Source: Dillenia suffruticosa (taxonomy: Eukaryota; Streptophyta; Magnoliopsida; Dilleniales; Dilleniaceae). From it: a stretch of DNA of 64,000 nt. The stretch lies in assembly GCA_033439265.1 (NCBI GenBank), contig JAVTVX010000016.1, positions 17,344,701-17,408,700 on the forward strand, read 5' to 3'. Both the position numbers and the translations under genes were made by a program. The notes under the pieces are model-generated. The model was not told the origin of the DNA. It worked only from the letters and a program-made list of their open reading frames with translations, and did no database searches. This document shows positions 12,294 through 24,599 of the stretch, piece after piece (position 1 is the stretch's first letter; each line of letters begins with the position of its first letter).

Positions 12294-14737
12294 CTTTGGA
12301 AAAGGAAAAGCCAAGTCCAAATCAGCAGAAGGAAACATTACGCAAAATTAAAAGTAGCACCAAAACATAAATATCTAAACACAACCAGAATGTTACATTA
12401 GAGAAAATCGGGATTACACAAAGTACTCAGTCCCTTAACCCACCACATTTTACATATCTCTCGCAGAATGTAGCAATATATGACATTTAACAAAGAACAA
12501 TATGGAGGAGACATGTCAGCTATTATTTATATTTTCATGCACCAAATACATGTTGGATATTCATGTAGCCTCCTCCTTAAGAAGTATCACGCATGAGCAA
12601 AGAAATTGTGATAGCAATGCCCCCCCCCCACACACACAAAACATTTTGGTGGAGTACAAGAATATGCAGAACTTTATAATCAAAGAACTGCCTAATACTT
12701 GAGCTCTTTCACATGGCTGTATCCTCCTCAAAAAATTTTATGATTGGACTCTGCTTTGAAATAAATACCATCAGATTTTCCACTCTTCGAAGCATCATAT
12801 TCATTATATGGAATAACAGGCACCAACATGGCCATGACAATAGCCCCAGGCATATTCCAAATAAGTGGCATGGCTTATTTTAAACTCATCATGGATCTTG
12901 TTGGTGCAGTGAAAGAGTAGAAGTGTTAGGATTTTATATGATTATTATTGTTATCTGATTTATTAGGATATTGATTCTTGATTTAGTCTTCATATCTTGT
13001 TTAGAATTTAAGGCTTATAAATAAAGGCCTACTAATTATCTAAGAGTTAGGCTATGATGAATTGATTATTGATTTTATATTGAATTGAGTTCCCTCTTGA
13101 TGTTGTGTACTTGACTTCACTCTTGATTTCTTGCTTCTACCTATTGAGTCAAAGATAATTTTCTTCTCTATCTAAATCGGTTACCTGTCACTGGTGTTTC
13201 TCACAGTAATCAGTTGTGCTAGACTTGCTTCTACCATATTCCTGCATAGATCTACAACTTCTCAAATTCTCATCCAATGATTACAGATGCCAGCTAGATC
13301 AGGCACACAGAGATGAGCCCAGAGTCAAGCTAAACATGGGTGTCTTATAATCAGCCAAATTATGCAGGGAGGGAAGTTCAGAGAGGGTGTCTACTTTAAT
13401 TTTTTTACAAGTAAAGGCTGATGAAAAACCATAGCTTGCTTTATAATGATGTCAGGGTTGGTTGTGTAAACCAAAGGAAACTACACCTTTGTTTATAATC
13501 ATCTCTCTATGCAAATGGACCAATCAATTTCTGCCTAAGGATTGTTAAAAAAAATAAAATAAAATAATAAGGTTTGCTACTAAATTTGAATTAACCAAAG
13601 GTATCATTTTATTTCTCAATTTGAACTTCCATTGTGTAACTTTCACTACCTTAACTTTCTACAATTTCTTTTCAATTGAGTTTTTTTTTTTTTTTTTTTT
13701 TTTTTTTGAATCTGAATTTTATACTACTGCTCAATATGAAGCAAGAATGGTGGACTTTTCCATTTCTAATACCTTCAAGAATACAGTTTCAAATTGGAAC
13801 AAATTCTGGCAATCTCTACTTATGTTCTAGGTACCATAGAAAGCAGTCGGTATACAACCTAGCCCTTAAACAGAATATGACCTCTATCTATTAGAAGTTC
13901 TCAAGCTTTCTAGAGGAGCTTCAAAGCTTCTCAGGTCAAGATTTGGTAATTTCTACTACCAATAAGCATGAAAGTGGAATAAAATTTTATCAAATGCCCT
14001 AGGCTCGCTTGTCCTTTGAGTCCACCATGGCAACACAATAAGAGTTTGAATTCACATGGGCTATGCCTATTTATAGGTATAAAGGATATTAAGATCAGTC
14101 AAAAATTTTGAGGATTAGAAAGAGCACTCGAGTGGACCTATTCAAAAGCACTAAATTGTTATAAGCTCTCTACTGTTGACTGGCTACAGATATTTTTTCT
14201 GTAGCTTTTCCTTTTGTATGTTACAGGACAACGGAAGCTTAGCGATACACATTTGATAGAAATAACTATCTGCCGCTACTAAAATATACTTTCTCAATTC
14301 ATCCATTTCTTGCAAATTATAATCATTTAGGTAGAGAAATTCTAGATCATATTCCTAACCGTTAGCCAAGCAGCAAAAATTTACAGAAGCTAAGATGAGT
14401 ATCGTGCATCAGTATAGAGATTTCAAAACCAAAATCATAATTCTATAGATAGAGAACTAATGAATGATGTCAAAATGGTAAGAAGATCACCTGGGATGAT
14501 ACTAAATTCCACACTAACAGGTCTCTCCTTTATTGGCTCTTGACTTATACCACCGAGCGATGTCAGGAGAGCACCCTTATGCTGGTTCAGCTCCGGGGAC
14601 GTTGATTGAGCATGTGAATCAGCATAGACTTGTTGAGAACCAATTCCAACCAACCATGGCATACAAGGAATTGCAGACATTGGTTGGACCGAGTTATGCA
14701 CAATTCCTCCCTGTTCTTTGAAGCACAAAGTTTGCAT
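7154..14737 (-). CDS. NF-YA: Nuclear transcription factor Y subunit A (NF-YA2/NF-YA10 type)
   Basis: NF-YA joins the NF-YB/NF-YC histone-fold dimer and gives it CCAAT-box specificity; it acts in the nucleus. Five coding exons: 14491-14737, 11632-11735, 11476-11544, 8294-8425 and 7154-7534. All phases close, giving 310 aa. Residues 83-147 hold the clade-typical FELGLGQP, YFGVFSAYGTQSP and GRIRLPL. The subunit-association helix is about 153-173 (IYVNAKQYNGIIRRRKIREK). The DNA-binding part is about 190-209 ([20 protein letters not shown]), fully conserved. The C-terminus has NLSGTEVTSM and NGCCD. Odd: the association helix has N for the usual H after KQY, and KIRE for QSRA. The linker reads RERKFMHISRH, lacking the usual proline of RKPYMHHSRH. 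Introns 1 and 3 are about 2.8 and 3.0 kb. The start is the first ATG after an acceptor-like CTAG; the leader probably holds an intron. Confidence 0.93.
7802..7866. repeat. GACCAAA minisatellite in NF-YA intron 4
   Basis: About eight units of GACCAAA, some as GACCAAAA or GACCGAA, run in tandem. There is no sign of function. Confidence 0.85.
10774..10945. repeat. Purine-rich direct duplication in NF-YA intron 3
   Basis: A block starting ggatgatgagtgagaacacg at 10774 recurs at 10876 (102-bp spacing). Both copies are GA-rich. The long CT-type reading frame on the other strand is a by-product. Confidence 0.8.
12236..12294. repeat. TA microsatellite followed by a T tract in NF-YA intron 1
   Basis: About 42 bp of alternating TA, then about 17 T. 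Confidence 0.9.
12924..13210 (+). mobile_element. Possible solo or TRIM-like LTR remnant in NF-YA intron 1
   Basis: It begins TGTTAGGATTTTATATGATT, has a TATA-like TTATAAATAAAGGCC near 13014, and is T-rich afterwards, as plant LTRs are. No matching second LTR and no flanking duplication could be found by eye, so this is weak. Confidence 0.3.
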
Positions 14738-15250
14738 TTTGAATTACTAGCACACCTAATTGCCAAAATTTAAAAAGCAGCTCAGAATTTCCAATAAATA
14801 ATATCAATTGAAACCTAACCGTTTATTCAAAATTGCAAATCATAACAACTGATGCACAATAAAATTATCCAAAGGGTATTCCAAGTAATTTGTTCACTAC
14901 TCAATCAATATTGCCACTTGGGTGACAAATTCAGGTAGCAAATAAATGAATAGATGAAGGAAACCCATTATTTAATATACTGCAATGAAGAAACCCAGAA
15001 ACAGAAATAAGTGAAAATCACTAAATAAGAAGAAATGATGGCAATCATTTCAAACACAAATGAGAGAGAGAGGGAGAGAGAGATTACTGATGTTACTGAC
15101 AGAAAGCTTCGAGTTCAACGCATAGGAGAAGGCCAATTGACCGGTGGAATCAGAGAAGAGAGGGGGGAAGAGGGGGGAGGGAAGAGGAGGGAAGATGTTT
15201 TTTATGGTTACACGTGAAGTGGTACAACACGGTAACAACCAATGGGTTTA
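14738..15250 (-). promoter_or_regulatory. NF-YA 5' leader and proximal upstream region
   Basis: On the minus strand this holds a CT-rich leader-like stretch (15060-15200; CTCTTCCC and CTCTCTCT blocks) and an acceptor-like ...TGCTAG nine bases before the ATG. That arrangement suggests a non-coding first exon and a leader intron, which is common in NF-YA genes. The exact transcription start is unknown. Confidence 0.4.
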
Positions 15251-18200
15251 AGGTTTTATGCTCCATCAACCTGTTATTGTAATGGGTAATATTTCTGTGG
15301 TCACACATCCATGTTAAGCCATTGGAGTTTCAATTTTTTCAATTTTGCTTTTTTCTTTTGGCTATTGTATATAATTTTTGAAAATGAAATGTTATTAGTT
15401 AATTTTTTTTTTCTTAGTCTGTTAAAACACTCTTTCAGTCTCAACAAGTGGTTTCAAACATCTGGTATCAATCTTAACTAAAATTTTGAATTGCACATTT
15501 GTTTATCTAAATTTTTTGACTTCACTTAAGGTTTAGACTTTTCTAAAATTATTTAAATACTTTTTTTAATTATATACGAGTTGTGAAAATCATAAAAATA
15601 TACACATTTATCAGAGTTCGAATACTAGATCTCGGAGAAAGGAAAGAGCTTTTTTTCATTCGAATATCCCTACGAGGACAAAATTATTTAAATATTTCAG
15701 ATCTAATTTGTTTTTTTATTCATGATTTAAGGGATTTTCTGGAGAAATTTTAAATTTTAATAAAAAATTAAAATCATACAAAATTAAGAATGATACCGGT
15801 TAAACTATAACTCATATTATTTATTTATTTATTTTTATTTTTTAATCTATTGGTCATTGGAAATAGAAACTTTAAGAGAATGTTTTATTATGTTTCGCTC
15901 TCCTTATATTTCCTAACCTTCTTTCCAAATTCCTGAAAACAAAGCTCTTCCTAAATTAGTAAAAAATAGCATATATTATTAATATAAGTTTTTAATTAGA
16001 TTCAACTCTAAATTACTATGAAGTATTAAACTCGACCCATTTACTAATAAATTAGAAACAACCATTTATTTTAAAATTATGACAATTTATTTGCTCTATC
16101 TCATTATTTTTGCTCTCTATAAATATATTAAAAAAATTTATATCTATATCCATAATATATATAAACACAGGTAGAATCATTCATTTTTACCATTATTATT
16201 CTTATTAAATAATAAATTTTCTATGTTGTTCTCATTTATTTTATTAAACTTTTGATTTTGAGAAAATTATTATTTTTTTCATCCCCGGTATCTGGGTTTT
16301 GTCCAACTAATTCGGTTTGAGTACTATAGAGCCCATTTTAGAGATTGACTCTCCCAATTCCTTTTTCATCATTCTCAGAACTTAAACTCGAGATCTCTGA
16401 TTAACGAGGTAGAGTACCCGATCACTTAATTCAAAAAAATTTGATATTTTGAGAGAATTAATGACATAAGGTATTAGCACCCTCTCCCTCCTTTTCTCTC
16501 ATTTTTTTTTTAATGGTAACATGAAGTTGGATCTAATAACAATTGATAAGGAGTGTTCAATGGACTATTATCCTTTAATCATATTTATAATGGTGAAACT
16601 GAGCTCTCATAAATCAAATGTTCTTTAAATATGTATACCTCAAAATTATATATAAAAAGCCATTAAGTTTGCACGTAAAGTGAGGAGTGTATAGCAAATT
16701 ATTTTTCCGCCTTTTACTAAAAAATATAAGAACTTAAAATATTATAAGGAAAACTTTTATATTGAAAAATAAGTTATATTTGCAAAAATATGATCATTAA
16801 CTTTCTTAAAAGGAAAAGCTTTTTCAGACATGTTTGTTATTAATTTTCAATGTTTTTGAGAAATGTATTTAAAAGATTATTTAAAAAACCTTTACACTAA
16901 CTTTCTATTTTTTTTTATATATATATTGTCTTTAAAAGTATCAATACTAAAATTTATTAATTCAGTACTCGACACATTATCCCATTTTTATATTTATTTT
17001 TAAGATATATATATTTTAGTTTTGAACCAATGGACACAAGTTCAACACATATGCTGATCAAAATTAATTTTTTGTTTCACTATCGGTATACGAAATTATA
17101 TTGTGATTAATTCGATTTAAAGGTTTGTGGGGTTCTATTTATGAGACGATTCTCTCAATATAATTTTTTTCATTTCTAAGTTTCGTATACGAGATTTAAT
17201 TAAAAGATCTAATATCTTATCTCATTAGTTTGATTCTATTGATATTATTCAAAATTAATGTATATTAGTTTTTGGCCTTTATGTGCTTGGCTCAGAAGAA
17301 AGATGCTTAAGCTTGGAATTCTTGGTAATTCCAAGGGGACAATCTGAATCTATCCCCTAATATGGAATTTGATTCTTCTATCCCTAGTTTGCCTAGTCTT
17401 GGGGAGGACCACAATGTGCGCCACCATTGGATTTAGCTTTTATGTATTCTATTTTTATTATGTTGGTTTGTCTTTTCTTTTTTTTTTTTCTGTATTTTCA
17501 TGTTTGGATGAGAGTGGGGTGCTCTTGTTGAACTATTGGCTCCAAAGTTACTGCAAGTGAACTCAGCAAGAAAATGACCGGATATACCCTTTACGGAAAA
17601 AGCAACCTGTACACAAGCCCACTTCCAACTAATGTCTTCCATGGCTATTATATTGAAATCAAATTTCTGGGTACAGTCATTATCTTGAGATCATCCATCT
17701 AACATAATATAATCTGGCTTGTAATTTTGTGAAGAATGTTCTCCACAATTATTCCAGTGATAGAAGTGAACAAAGATCATCAACGTCTGATTGATTGAAT
17801 TATTGAGATAGAATCATGTGTGTTAATATTATAAGATTCAAATCACAAATTATTCATAATGATAACTATGTAATTGGACTATTTATTTTCTAAAGAAGAA
17901 ATTTTTTTATAAGTTACCGATATTTGATAATTATGTTAAATTCGAATAAATTTGATTTAATTTAAGTTAAATTCTTAAAAAATAAAATTTTTTCAATATT
18001 TATTTTTATCATACATAAAATTTAAATTCGAGATCTTATCTAAGGGTACCGATATGCAATCACCACATCAACTAACTATTGATTTTCTAAAGATAAAATA
18101 AAAAAAATTAAACTGCAACCAGCGAGGATTAAAATCTTAAGTGGTGCTTAAAGAAAAATGTATTAGCAAAAATGAATTAAATAGAAGTATGGAATTTTTA

Positions 18201-18534
18201 TTACAATAATATTAAATAAAGATTTTTTTGTTATACCATCTTAATTCTATTTTTTTTAGTGTAAGTGAATTCCTAGTCATTATTAGTATTTGAATTTTAT
18301 CTTATTAATCTGACTGAACACTGTGATGTGTTAAGGGGTTGACTCTTTCAATTTTTTTCTTTTTTTATTTTGATAAGTTGAATTCAAAATCTATGGACCG
18401 TGGGTAGATTGATACCTAAATTTTATTTGAGAGGTGAGAAGGAAATAAAGCCGTATGTCCAAAACTTTTGTTAATAGTGACATAATGAAAAGATTACAAT
18501 AATGGTCGATGAAAATAAAGCTTAAGACGACAAC

Positions 18535-18536
<2 letters not shown>
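15251..18536. other. Gene-free AT-rich stretch
   Basis: No protein family is recognisable. Several spots near 15610, 16290-16430, 17190 and 18000 share phrases such as ttcgagatct followed by a taaggg/gaggta-type string. These may be remains of one short interspersed repeat, but no ends could be set. Confidence 0.4.
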
Positions 18537-18575
<39 letters not shown>

Positions 18576-18632
18576 TTAAGACAACAACTGAGCGAGAGAG
18601 CGAGAGAGAGAGAGAGAGAGAGAGAGAGCTCA
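18532..18632. repeat. Paired GA microsatellites with duplicated flank
   Basis: Two GA runs (about 18539-18571 and 18596-18629) are each preceded by gcttaagac(g/a)acaact, so a unit of flank plus GA tract was duplicated. Confidence 0.85.
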
Positions 18633-19602
18633 AAAGCAATAAAAGACAAACAACAAAGGCTGATGAAAATGATTTAAATATTAGTAGCTTTAACCAATTG
18701 GGTAGGTCGATTTGGATTGGAACCCATGATATGGACATCTAGACAAAGCCCACTCTTGACAGTGCTATTGGATCTCCAGCCTGGAAATCACGATGGGATT
18801 GGATTACATGCTCTTACACTTATAAAGCTTTCTCTGTCTGAATTGGCATTTTGGAGCTTTGACGGCCATGACATCCGCAATGACAAAATATCTTTATGGG
18901 AGTTGGGGGACATGGATTTTGGATTTTGTGTCCTACCAAGTGAAAAGTTTGTTGCACTTTATTTTTTATTTATTTTTTGAATGTTTTGGCTATAAGAATA
19001 ATTTTTTTTTTTTTTTATGTATTTGATCTATCAAAATTTAAAATTATATTCTAATTAATTTTATTTGAATTTCTGTCAGATTTTCTTTGAAACGGAGTTT
19101 TTTCAACATAATTTTTTCTATTTTTAAGATTTTAACCGTAATAACAATAATAGGACACTGATAAATATAATCACATGTTATGATTGTGTAATTTATAGTT
19201 TCAATTTAATTACCCGTATAATAGTAAATTCTACAAACCCATTTAGATATTAGAATTTTGAAATATATTTTGTATGGTACTTTGATTCACAAAACTAGAT
19301 AAGAACATCCAAATAATGTTAATTTTTTTTTAAAAAATTAATAAATAAATTGTGGATTTCAATTTAAGACCGGAGAATCTCTTTGGGTGTAATCTCCTAA
19401 AGAGGACATTCAATCTCAATTTGTATTGCCATAATGTTAATGTTCTTTTAAAAATTTTTATATTTTTATACAAAAACTTTTTTAAATAAGAAATATTACA
19501 AATAAATAAAAGAATACAATACAAAAAGGGAAGAGATTTTAACAAAGATTAGAAAAAATAATGCTGTGTTAGTAAGCAAGATACCAGCAATTCATTGTCT
19601 TG

Positions 19603-19880
19603 CATCACAGCCCTATAAAGGTCTTAGCAGGAATGCCATATTCAAGCAACTGAGTTTCAATTTACCAATTCCTAACTCAGTACACTTGGTTCCTCAAGAT
19701 AAGCTGCACTTAAAGACGTGGGGGAAGGATAGATAAGATTCATCACAGCCCTGTAAAGTTCTTAGCTGGAATGCCACATTCAAGCAACTAAGTTTGAATT
19801 CACCAATTCCTAACTAACTCGGTACACTTAGTTCCTCAAGATAAGCTGTGCTTAAAGACGAGGGGGAGGGATAGATAAGC
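19603..19880. repeat. 138-bp tandem duplication
   Basis: Copy 1 is 19603-19740 and copy 2 starts at 19741. Both begin catcacagccct and end with an agggatagataag-like string. They differ at scattered bases and by a 4-bp insertion. No coding potential is apparent. A GA run follows at 19886-19919. Confidence 0.9.
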
Positions 19881-19914
<34 letters not shown>

Positions 19915-19920
19915 GAGAGT

Positions 19921-21355
19921 CCAATGTAGTGCACCAAATTCTCAAGGATATAATAATATGACGTTACACTCTCTTAATCATAACTTTTGAGTTTGAATTA
20001 TTTGGAAAAGCCAACCCTTTATATAGGCCTCACAGTATTTGGATCGGATTAATTTGCTAAAATTTGGATATTAGTTAATAAAAAAAAAGAGTCCAATGCA
20101 GTGGAAACATGATAGTAACAACTGAACAGATTTACATTTTTTACTAGGCACTAGATCTATTCATTGATAAGCTCTTGACACTAAAAATCTTACCAGTGGA
20201 ATCCTAATATCAGAAGAATAGAATTAAACAGATGAAATAATTCAAAATCCTACTCAGAGCAGTTAATCATCACATAAATTTAGAGAACAATGTCCCAAGT
20301 TTGAGACCTTTTAGGACTATTCATGTGGTGTGACATGGTTGGAATCCTCTCATAACTCATCCGGCCAATTTTATTCATGTATTAAGAATACTACACTAAT
20401 CTGCAGTAAAAAAAAAAGGCTCAATTAAGGGGGAAATGTGTTTTTTTTTTCTCCAAAAATAATGCTCAAACCATCTTTTCACACAATGTCACAAAAATCT
20501 TAGTAACATGAAAAAAAAAAAGAAGAAGAGATTTTTAGTAAAAATTATGTGCCAATCTGTCTTTGGCGGGAAAGGAATGTGATTTTTGGCAAAAAATTGA
20601 GGAAAAAAAAAAAAGAAAAGAAAAACTATTTCTTCAATAGACAAACTTTTTTATACAATACCCATGTAACATTCCTCATCGGTTAAAGGTTTGGGTATTG
20701 GTATAGTGAAATTTAAGGTGAAAACCTAGTTTGGGTTTTTCGATGAGCATTTGTTCTGATTATGAAACCTGAAATTGAAGTAGGAGGACATCATGCCTTG
20801 GATTTCTATTCTATGCTTGTTGTCCTTCAAGGTAAGGAACATGCGCAGGTGTGGCACACTTTGACCTACATGTGACATAGTTTATACTTTCTTCTTCCTC
20901 TTACTATGATATTTTACTGTACTATGCATATGTTGTGCACTTGGAGCCAAGACATGTGATATGATTTGTAATGCATATGATACCTATCATATATCAGTCC
21001 TTTTCATTTATATTCTCTTCGGAGAGTTCTTTGGTTAGATTTGGGTGACTCGCAACGTGCTGGATCCAGAAGGATCCACAACTTTGATTCTATGTCTAAT
21101 ATTTATGTTGGGGATCAACTGATAATCATGAAGTCGATGGGTTGATTTTGATAAATGTCTCCTGTTTATTGTTTATGATATGTATGATTATATAACATTG
21201 GTTTTAAATCTATTATTTCATATTTGTCGGAAAATATGTTTTAATGATGAGTAAAACTAGGTTAGATAATGAACAAAAGTAGAATAGATTGATAGTAGAA
21301 TAATTTTGAAGAATTTAAAATAAGTCTAAGAATGCTTAAAGTTAGTTAAATCAGT
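19921..21355. other. Gene-free stretch
   Basis: No recognised gene or complete repeat. The sequence is AT-rich with several A-rich tracts (20410, 20510, 20600). Confidence 0.4.
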
Positions 21356-21359
21356 TATA

Positions 21360-22850
21360 GATCTAAACAAGTTGACTCATGCATGAGGCAAGTCAACTTG
21401 TTAAGTGTAAATTAGATTTTGAGTAAAATAAAAGGTTGAATAAGTTGATTCATATAAGGACCAAATCGATTTGCTAAATATAGAGCAAACTCTAAACAAA
21501 AATAGAAGATTAATTAAGCCAACTCACTTAGAAATTAAGTCAACTCGAAGAATAAACTATGAATAAAACTAAGTATAAATCTAAGAACAAGTTGACCTAC
21601 CTAAAGTATAACTCGACTTGTTTAATAGATGCAATATAAAGTCACAAATTTGAAAGTTTAATGGTCAAAAATTTAAAAGTCTAATGATAAAAAATTTATA
21701 AAATAGAAGTTGACTCATCTGTGACTTGAATTTTTACAGGAAGTTTTAGCTCAAATTGACTTATCATAAGTGGAAGTCGAGTTACATGAACTAGATTTAA
21801 AAATCTTTTAAGTAAGCGTAAGCTCAAGTGGACCTAGAGACTATAAGTAGTCGACCTATATATATGCATTATAGTGAAAAGCTCAACAGCTGTTGAGCAC
21901 AAGTCGATCTACACAAAACATAGACCTTACAGGATACTTCCAGTAGTTGACTATAAGCATATACAAATCAACTTATATGAATCACAATGTAAAATATGCT
22001 TAAAACATCTATTGTTTAAGTCAACCTAACACATGTACAAGTCGACCTGCTTAAGCATGGATTTCATAGAACAATTGCATTAGTTGATCTAAGGCTAAAA
22101 TAAACCAACTTGCATGAGTTTTAAGGTAGGAATTGCTTGAATCAAGAAGAAACCAAGTCTACTAGACAAATTAACTAGTCGACATGCACAAATGCATAAC
22201 AAAGAAAAGTTTAAATATTATCAAGCACAAGTTGACCTAAAACATATATAAGTTGACTTGCATGAGCAATAAGGTAAAAAATATCTACGTAGATTGAAAC
22301 TTAAATTGACATAAAGTATGCACAAACTAACTTACATCACCAATAAAGCAAAAATACTCAACTATAGATTTGTAACGAGGCCGGTTCAAGGGTGGTTTCG
22401 GGAACCGTGGGCCGGGCTGGCTGCGGTTCCTAAGCCAGTCAGGGCCGGGCCAGTTCATACCTGGCCGGGCCGGTTTGTCCCGAAAAGGAGGTGTAAAATT
22501 AGAAGAAAAAAAAAGAGAGATAAGGAGTCGTTGGAACCGACCGGACTAGGCCAGTTTCGTGCCCAGGCCTGTTCCCGTTCCAGTTCCAGTTCCATGTCCG
22601 GGCCGATTCCCGGTTCCAATATCTGTTGAACCGGCCCGGACCGCTACAGTACCTGGTTCGGGCCAGGCCGAGTTACTGTAGCTCCAGTCCGGTTCACGGG
22701 CTGGGCTTTTTCGGGGCCGACTGGGCCAATTTTCTGGTCCAAACCGGCCCGGCACATCTCTGCTCAACTAGATTAAAACAAAAGTCAACTTAACATGCAT
22801 ATGAAGTCTAACTTGCATTAATTAAGATATTATAGAATTCAAAATTCAAT
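21360..22850. repeat. Degenerate tandem array built on AAGTCGACTTG-like motifs
   Basis: A motif of the form aagtcgacct or aagttgactt recurs about every 70-80 bp, for example near 21369, 21437, 21517, 21590, 21707, 21901, 22040 and 22231. It is often paired with a second, partly inverted copy about 20 bp on. Linkers between motifs also resemble one another. It looks like an old minisatellite or satellite fragment. It is interrupted by the hAT-type element. Confidence 0.6.
22357..22770. mobile_element. Small non-autonomous hAT-type element with 8-bp TSD
   Basis: The body (22365-22762, 398 bp) is GC-rich against AT-rich surroundings. It is flanked by the direct repeat ctcaacta at 22357-22364 and 22763-22770; 8 bp is the hAT target-duplication length. 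Ends are imperfectly inverted: left tagatttgtaacgaggccgg, right (reversed) cagagatgtgccgggccgg. The inside is full of CCGG/GGCC-type phrases and has no transposase. Reading frames across it are shadows. Confidence 0.8.
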
Positions 22851-23599
22851 TGATTTGAATAAAGGAGTTGACTTAGTGTGAATAATAGTTAATTATTCAG
22901 AAAATCTGTTTGAACATTAAATAAAACTCAATAACGTTCAACATTTATTTTTGGAGCATTTAACGAGACTCAACGACTATTTCATCAAATCTCTTTAAAG
23001 ATAACACTTGAACAAAAGATTGAAGGACCTTTTTGAACATTCAATACAGTCGAGCAACAACAATAAAAAAAGACATTTTCTAAGTTTATTTTCTCTCATT
23101 ATTGTAGTTTCTATTTGAGTTTTAATGATTAAATTGAAATTAAAGTTTTATCTTTGTGAAACAGATACAAAGATTTTTTATTTTGATTTTGATTCTTGAA
23201 TGCGAACTAAACGCTCTTCTAAGTGCAATCAATATAATTGGATTTTACATTATAAACTTTACATTAATACAATAACAAACTAAGTTTTAATCCCAATATT
23301 TGAAATCGGTCATTTGAGAGGTAAATTTAAAAAAAAATAGAGAAAAGAAAAATGAAATAAAAATAAAAAAAAAAAAGAAAAAAAAAGAAGTAATTAAATA
23401 AATCAATAGATAAATATCTAAAATATATTGATTTAATTTATACGAATTCTTCTACGCCATCCATTCGTATCCAACACAATTTTCTTTTTTAAACCCTTAA
23501 TTTTCATATTTTTATGAATAATTTTCATCAAAATTTTCAGTGGTCAATCTCTCCGTTGTACTATATCTCATATATTTAAGTTCTCAGTTCTTCTAATCG

Positions 23600-24570
23600 G
23601 GATATTTTTGGGTTTTATTTATATATACCCGAACCATCTCAGACGATACTATCGTATTTTATCCACAATTGAAACAATTTCCAACTTGTTACGAATCTTT
23701 TTGTTTCTAATTCTATCTCTTTTAGTTTTTTCATATATTTACCTAAATATTCTCATTTTTACTACAACCATCTTTTATTCTTACTGTTGTTTAATATTCT
23801 AGCACTCAGTACTATACAATAGTGTAGACCTAATCAAGGTTCTATAAAAGTTTCCCTTCAAATGCAATGGAATCGTGCAATCGCAAAGAATTTCGGATAC
23901 CTTTCTCTATTTTATCCAACTCGCTTGAATGTTATTATTCACATATCCATCTATATTGCTATTGTTTTGAATGATAAAATCTAAATATCTAAATCGTTCA
24001 TTTTTGGATATATTTTACATATCTAAACTAATCGTTTTTTCGCCATTTCGATAATTTTCGCTAAACCTACATTTCATATATTCGGTTTTCGATCTACTCA
24101 ATATAAACTCTCTGGATTCTAGTGTAAGTCTCTATAACTCTAGTTTAACAGTAACACTTTACTTAATTTTATCAACTAATATTATATCATTTGCGAAAAG
24201 TATATATCATGATATTTCATTTTGAATATTTTTTGTTATTTTATCTATTACTATTACAAAAAGGAGGAGATTTAATACCAAATCTTAGTGAATCTCAATG
24301 TTAATAGGAAAACTATCGTTCAAACCCCCGTAAATTTTTATACCGATTACAGCTCCATCATAAATATCTCTAGTTATATTGATGTATCTCAAGAACATTG
24401 TTTTTTATCAGCGCCTACCACAATAAATATTTAGGGACCCTATCATATGTTTTTTCTAGGTCAATAAATACCATATGTAGGTTTCTCTTCTGTACTCTAT
24501 ATATCTCTATCAAATGTCTTAACAGGTGGATTGTTTCCGCGGTGGATATTTTCAATATAAATTCAAATTA
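23600..24570 (-). pseudogene. Dead LINE reverse-transcriptase fragment
   Basis: On the minus strand, readable pieces in order are [14 protein letters not shown] and [16 protein letters not shown] (about 24440-24555), then a stretch with several stops, then ILFANDIILVD (about 24170-24225). The last matches the LINE motif FADDIVLVD with one catalytic Asp changed to Asn. Further weak similarity runs to about 23950. No endonuclease part and no poly-A tail were found. It is broken by many stops and frameshifts. Confidence 0.78.
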
Positions 24571-24599
24571 ATTTTGTGATACATTTATCTCTAAATTAA

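Noticed and set aside
17369-17642. Possible small gene around 17369-17642
   Set aside because: Hydrophobic low-complexity translation with a T-rich tract; no homology recognised and no splice context.
18391-18742. Ser/Leu- or Arg/Glu-repeat frames
   Set aside because: Translations of GA/CT microsatellites.
22318-22767. Frames across 22318-22629 and 22546-22767
   Set aside because: They run through the small hAT-type element and its flanks and do not resemble transposase.
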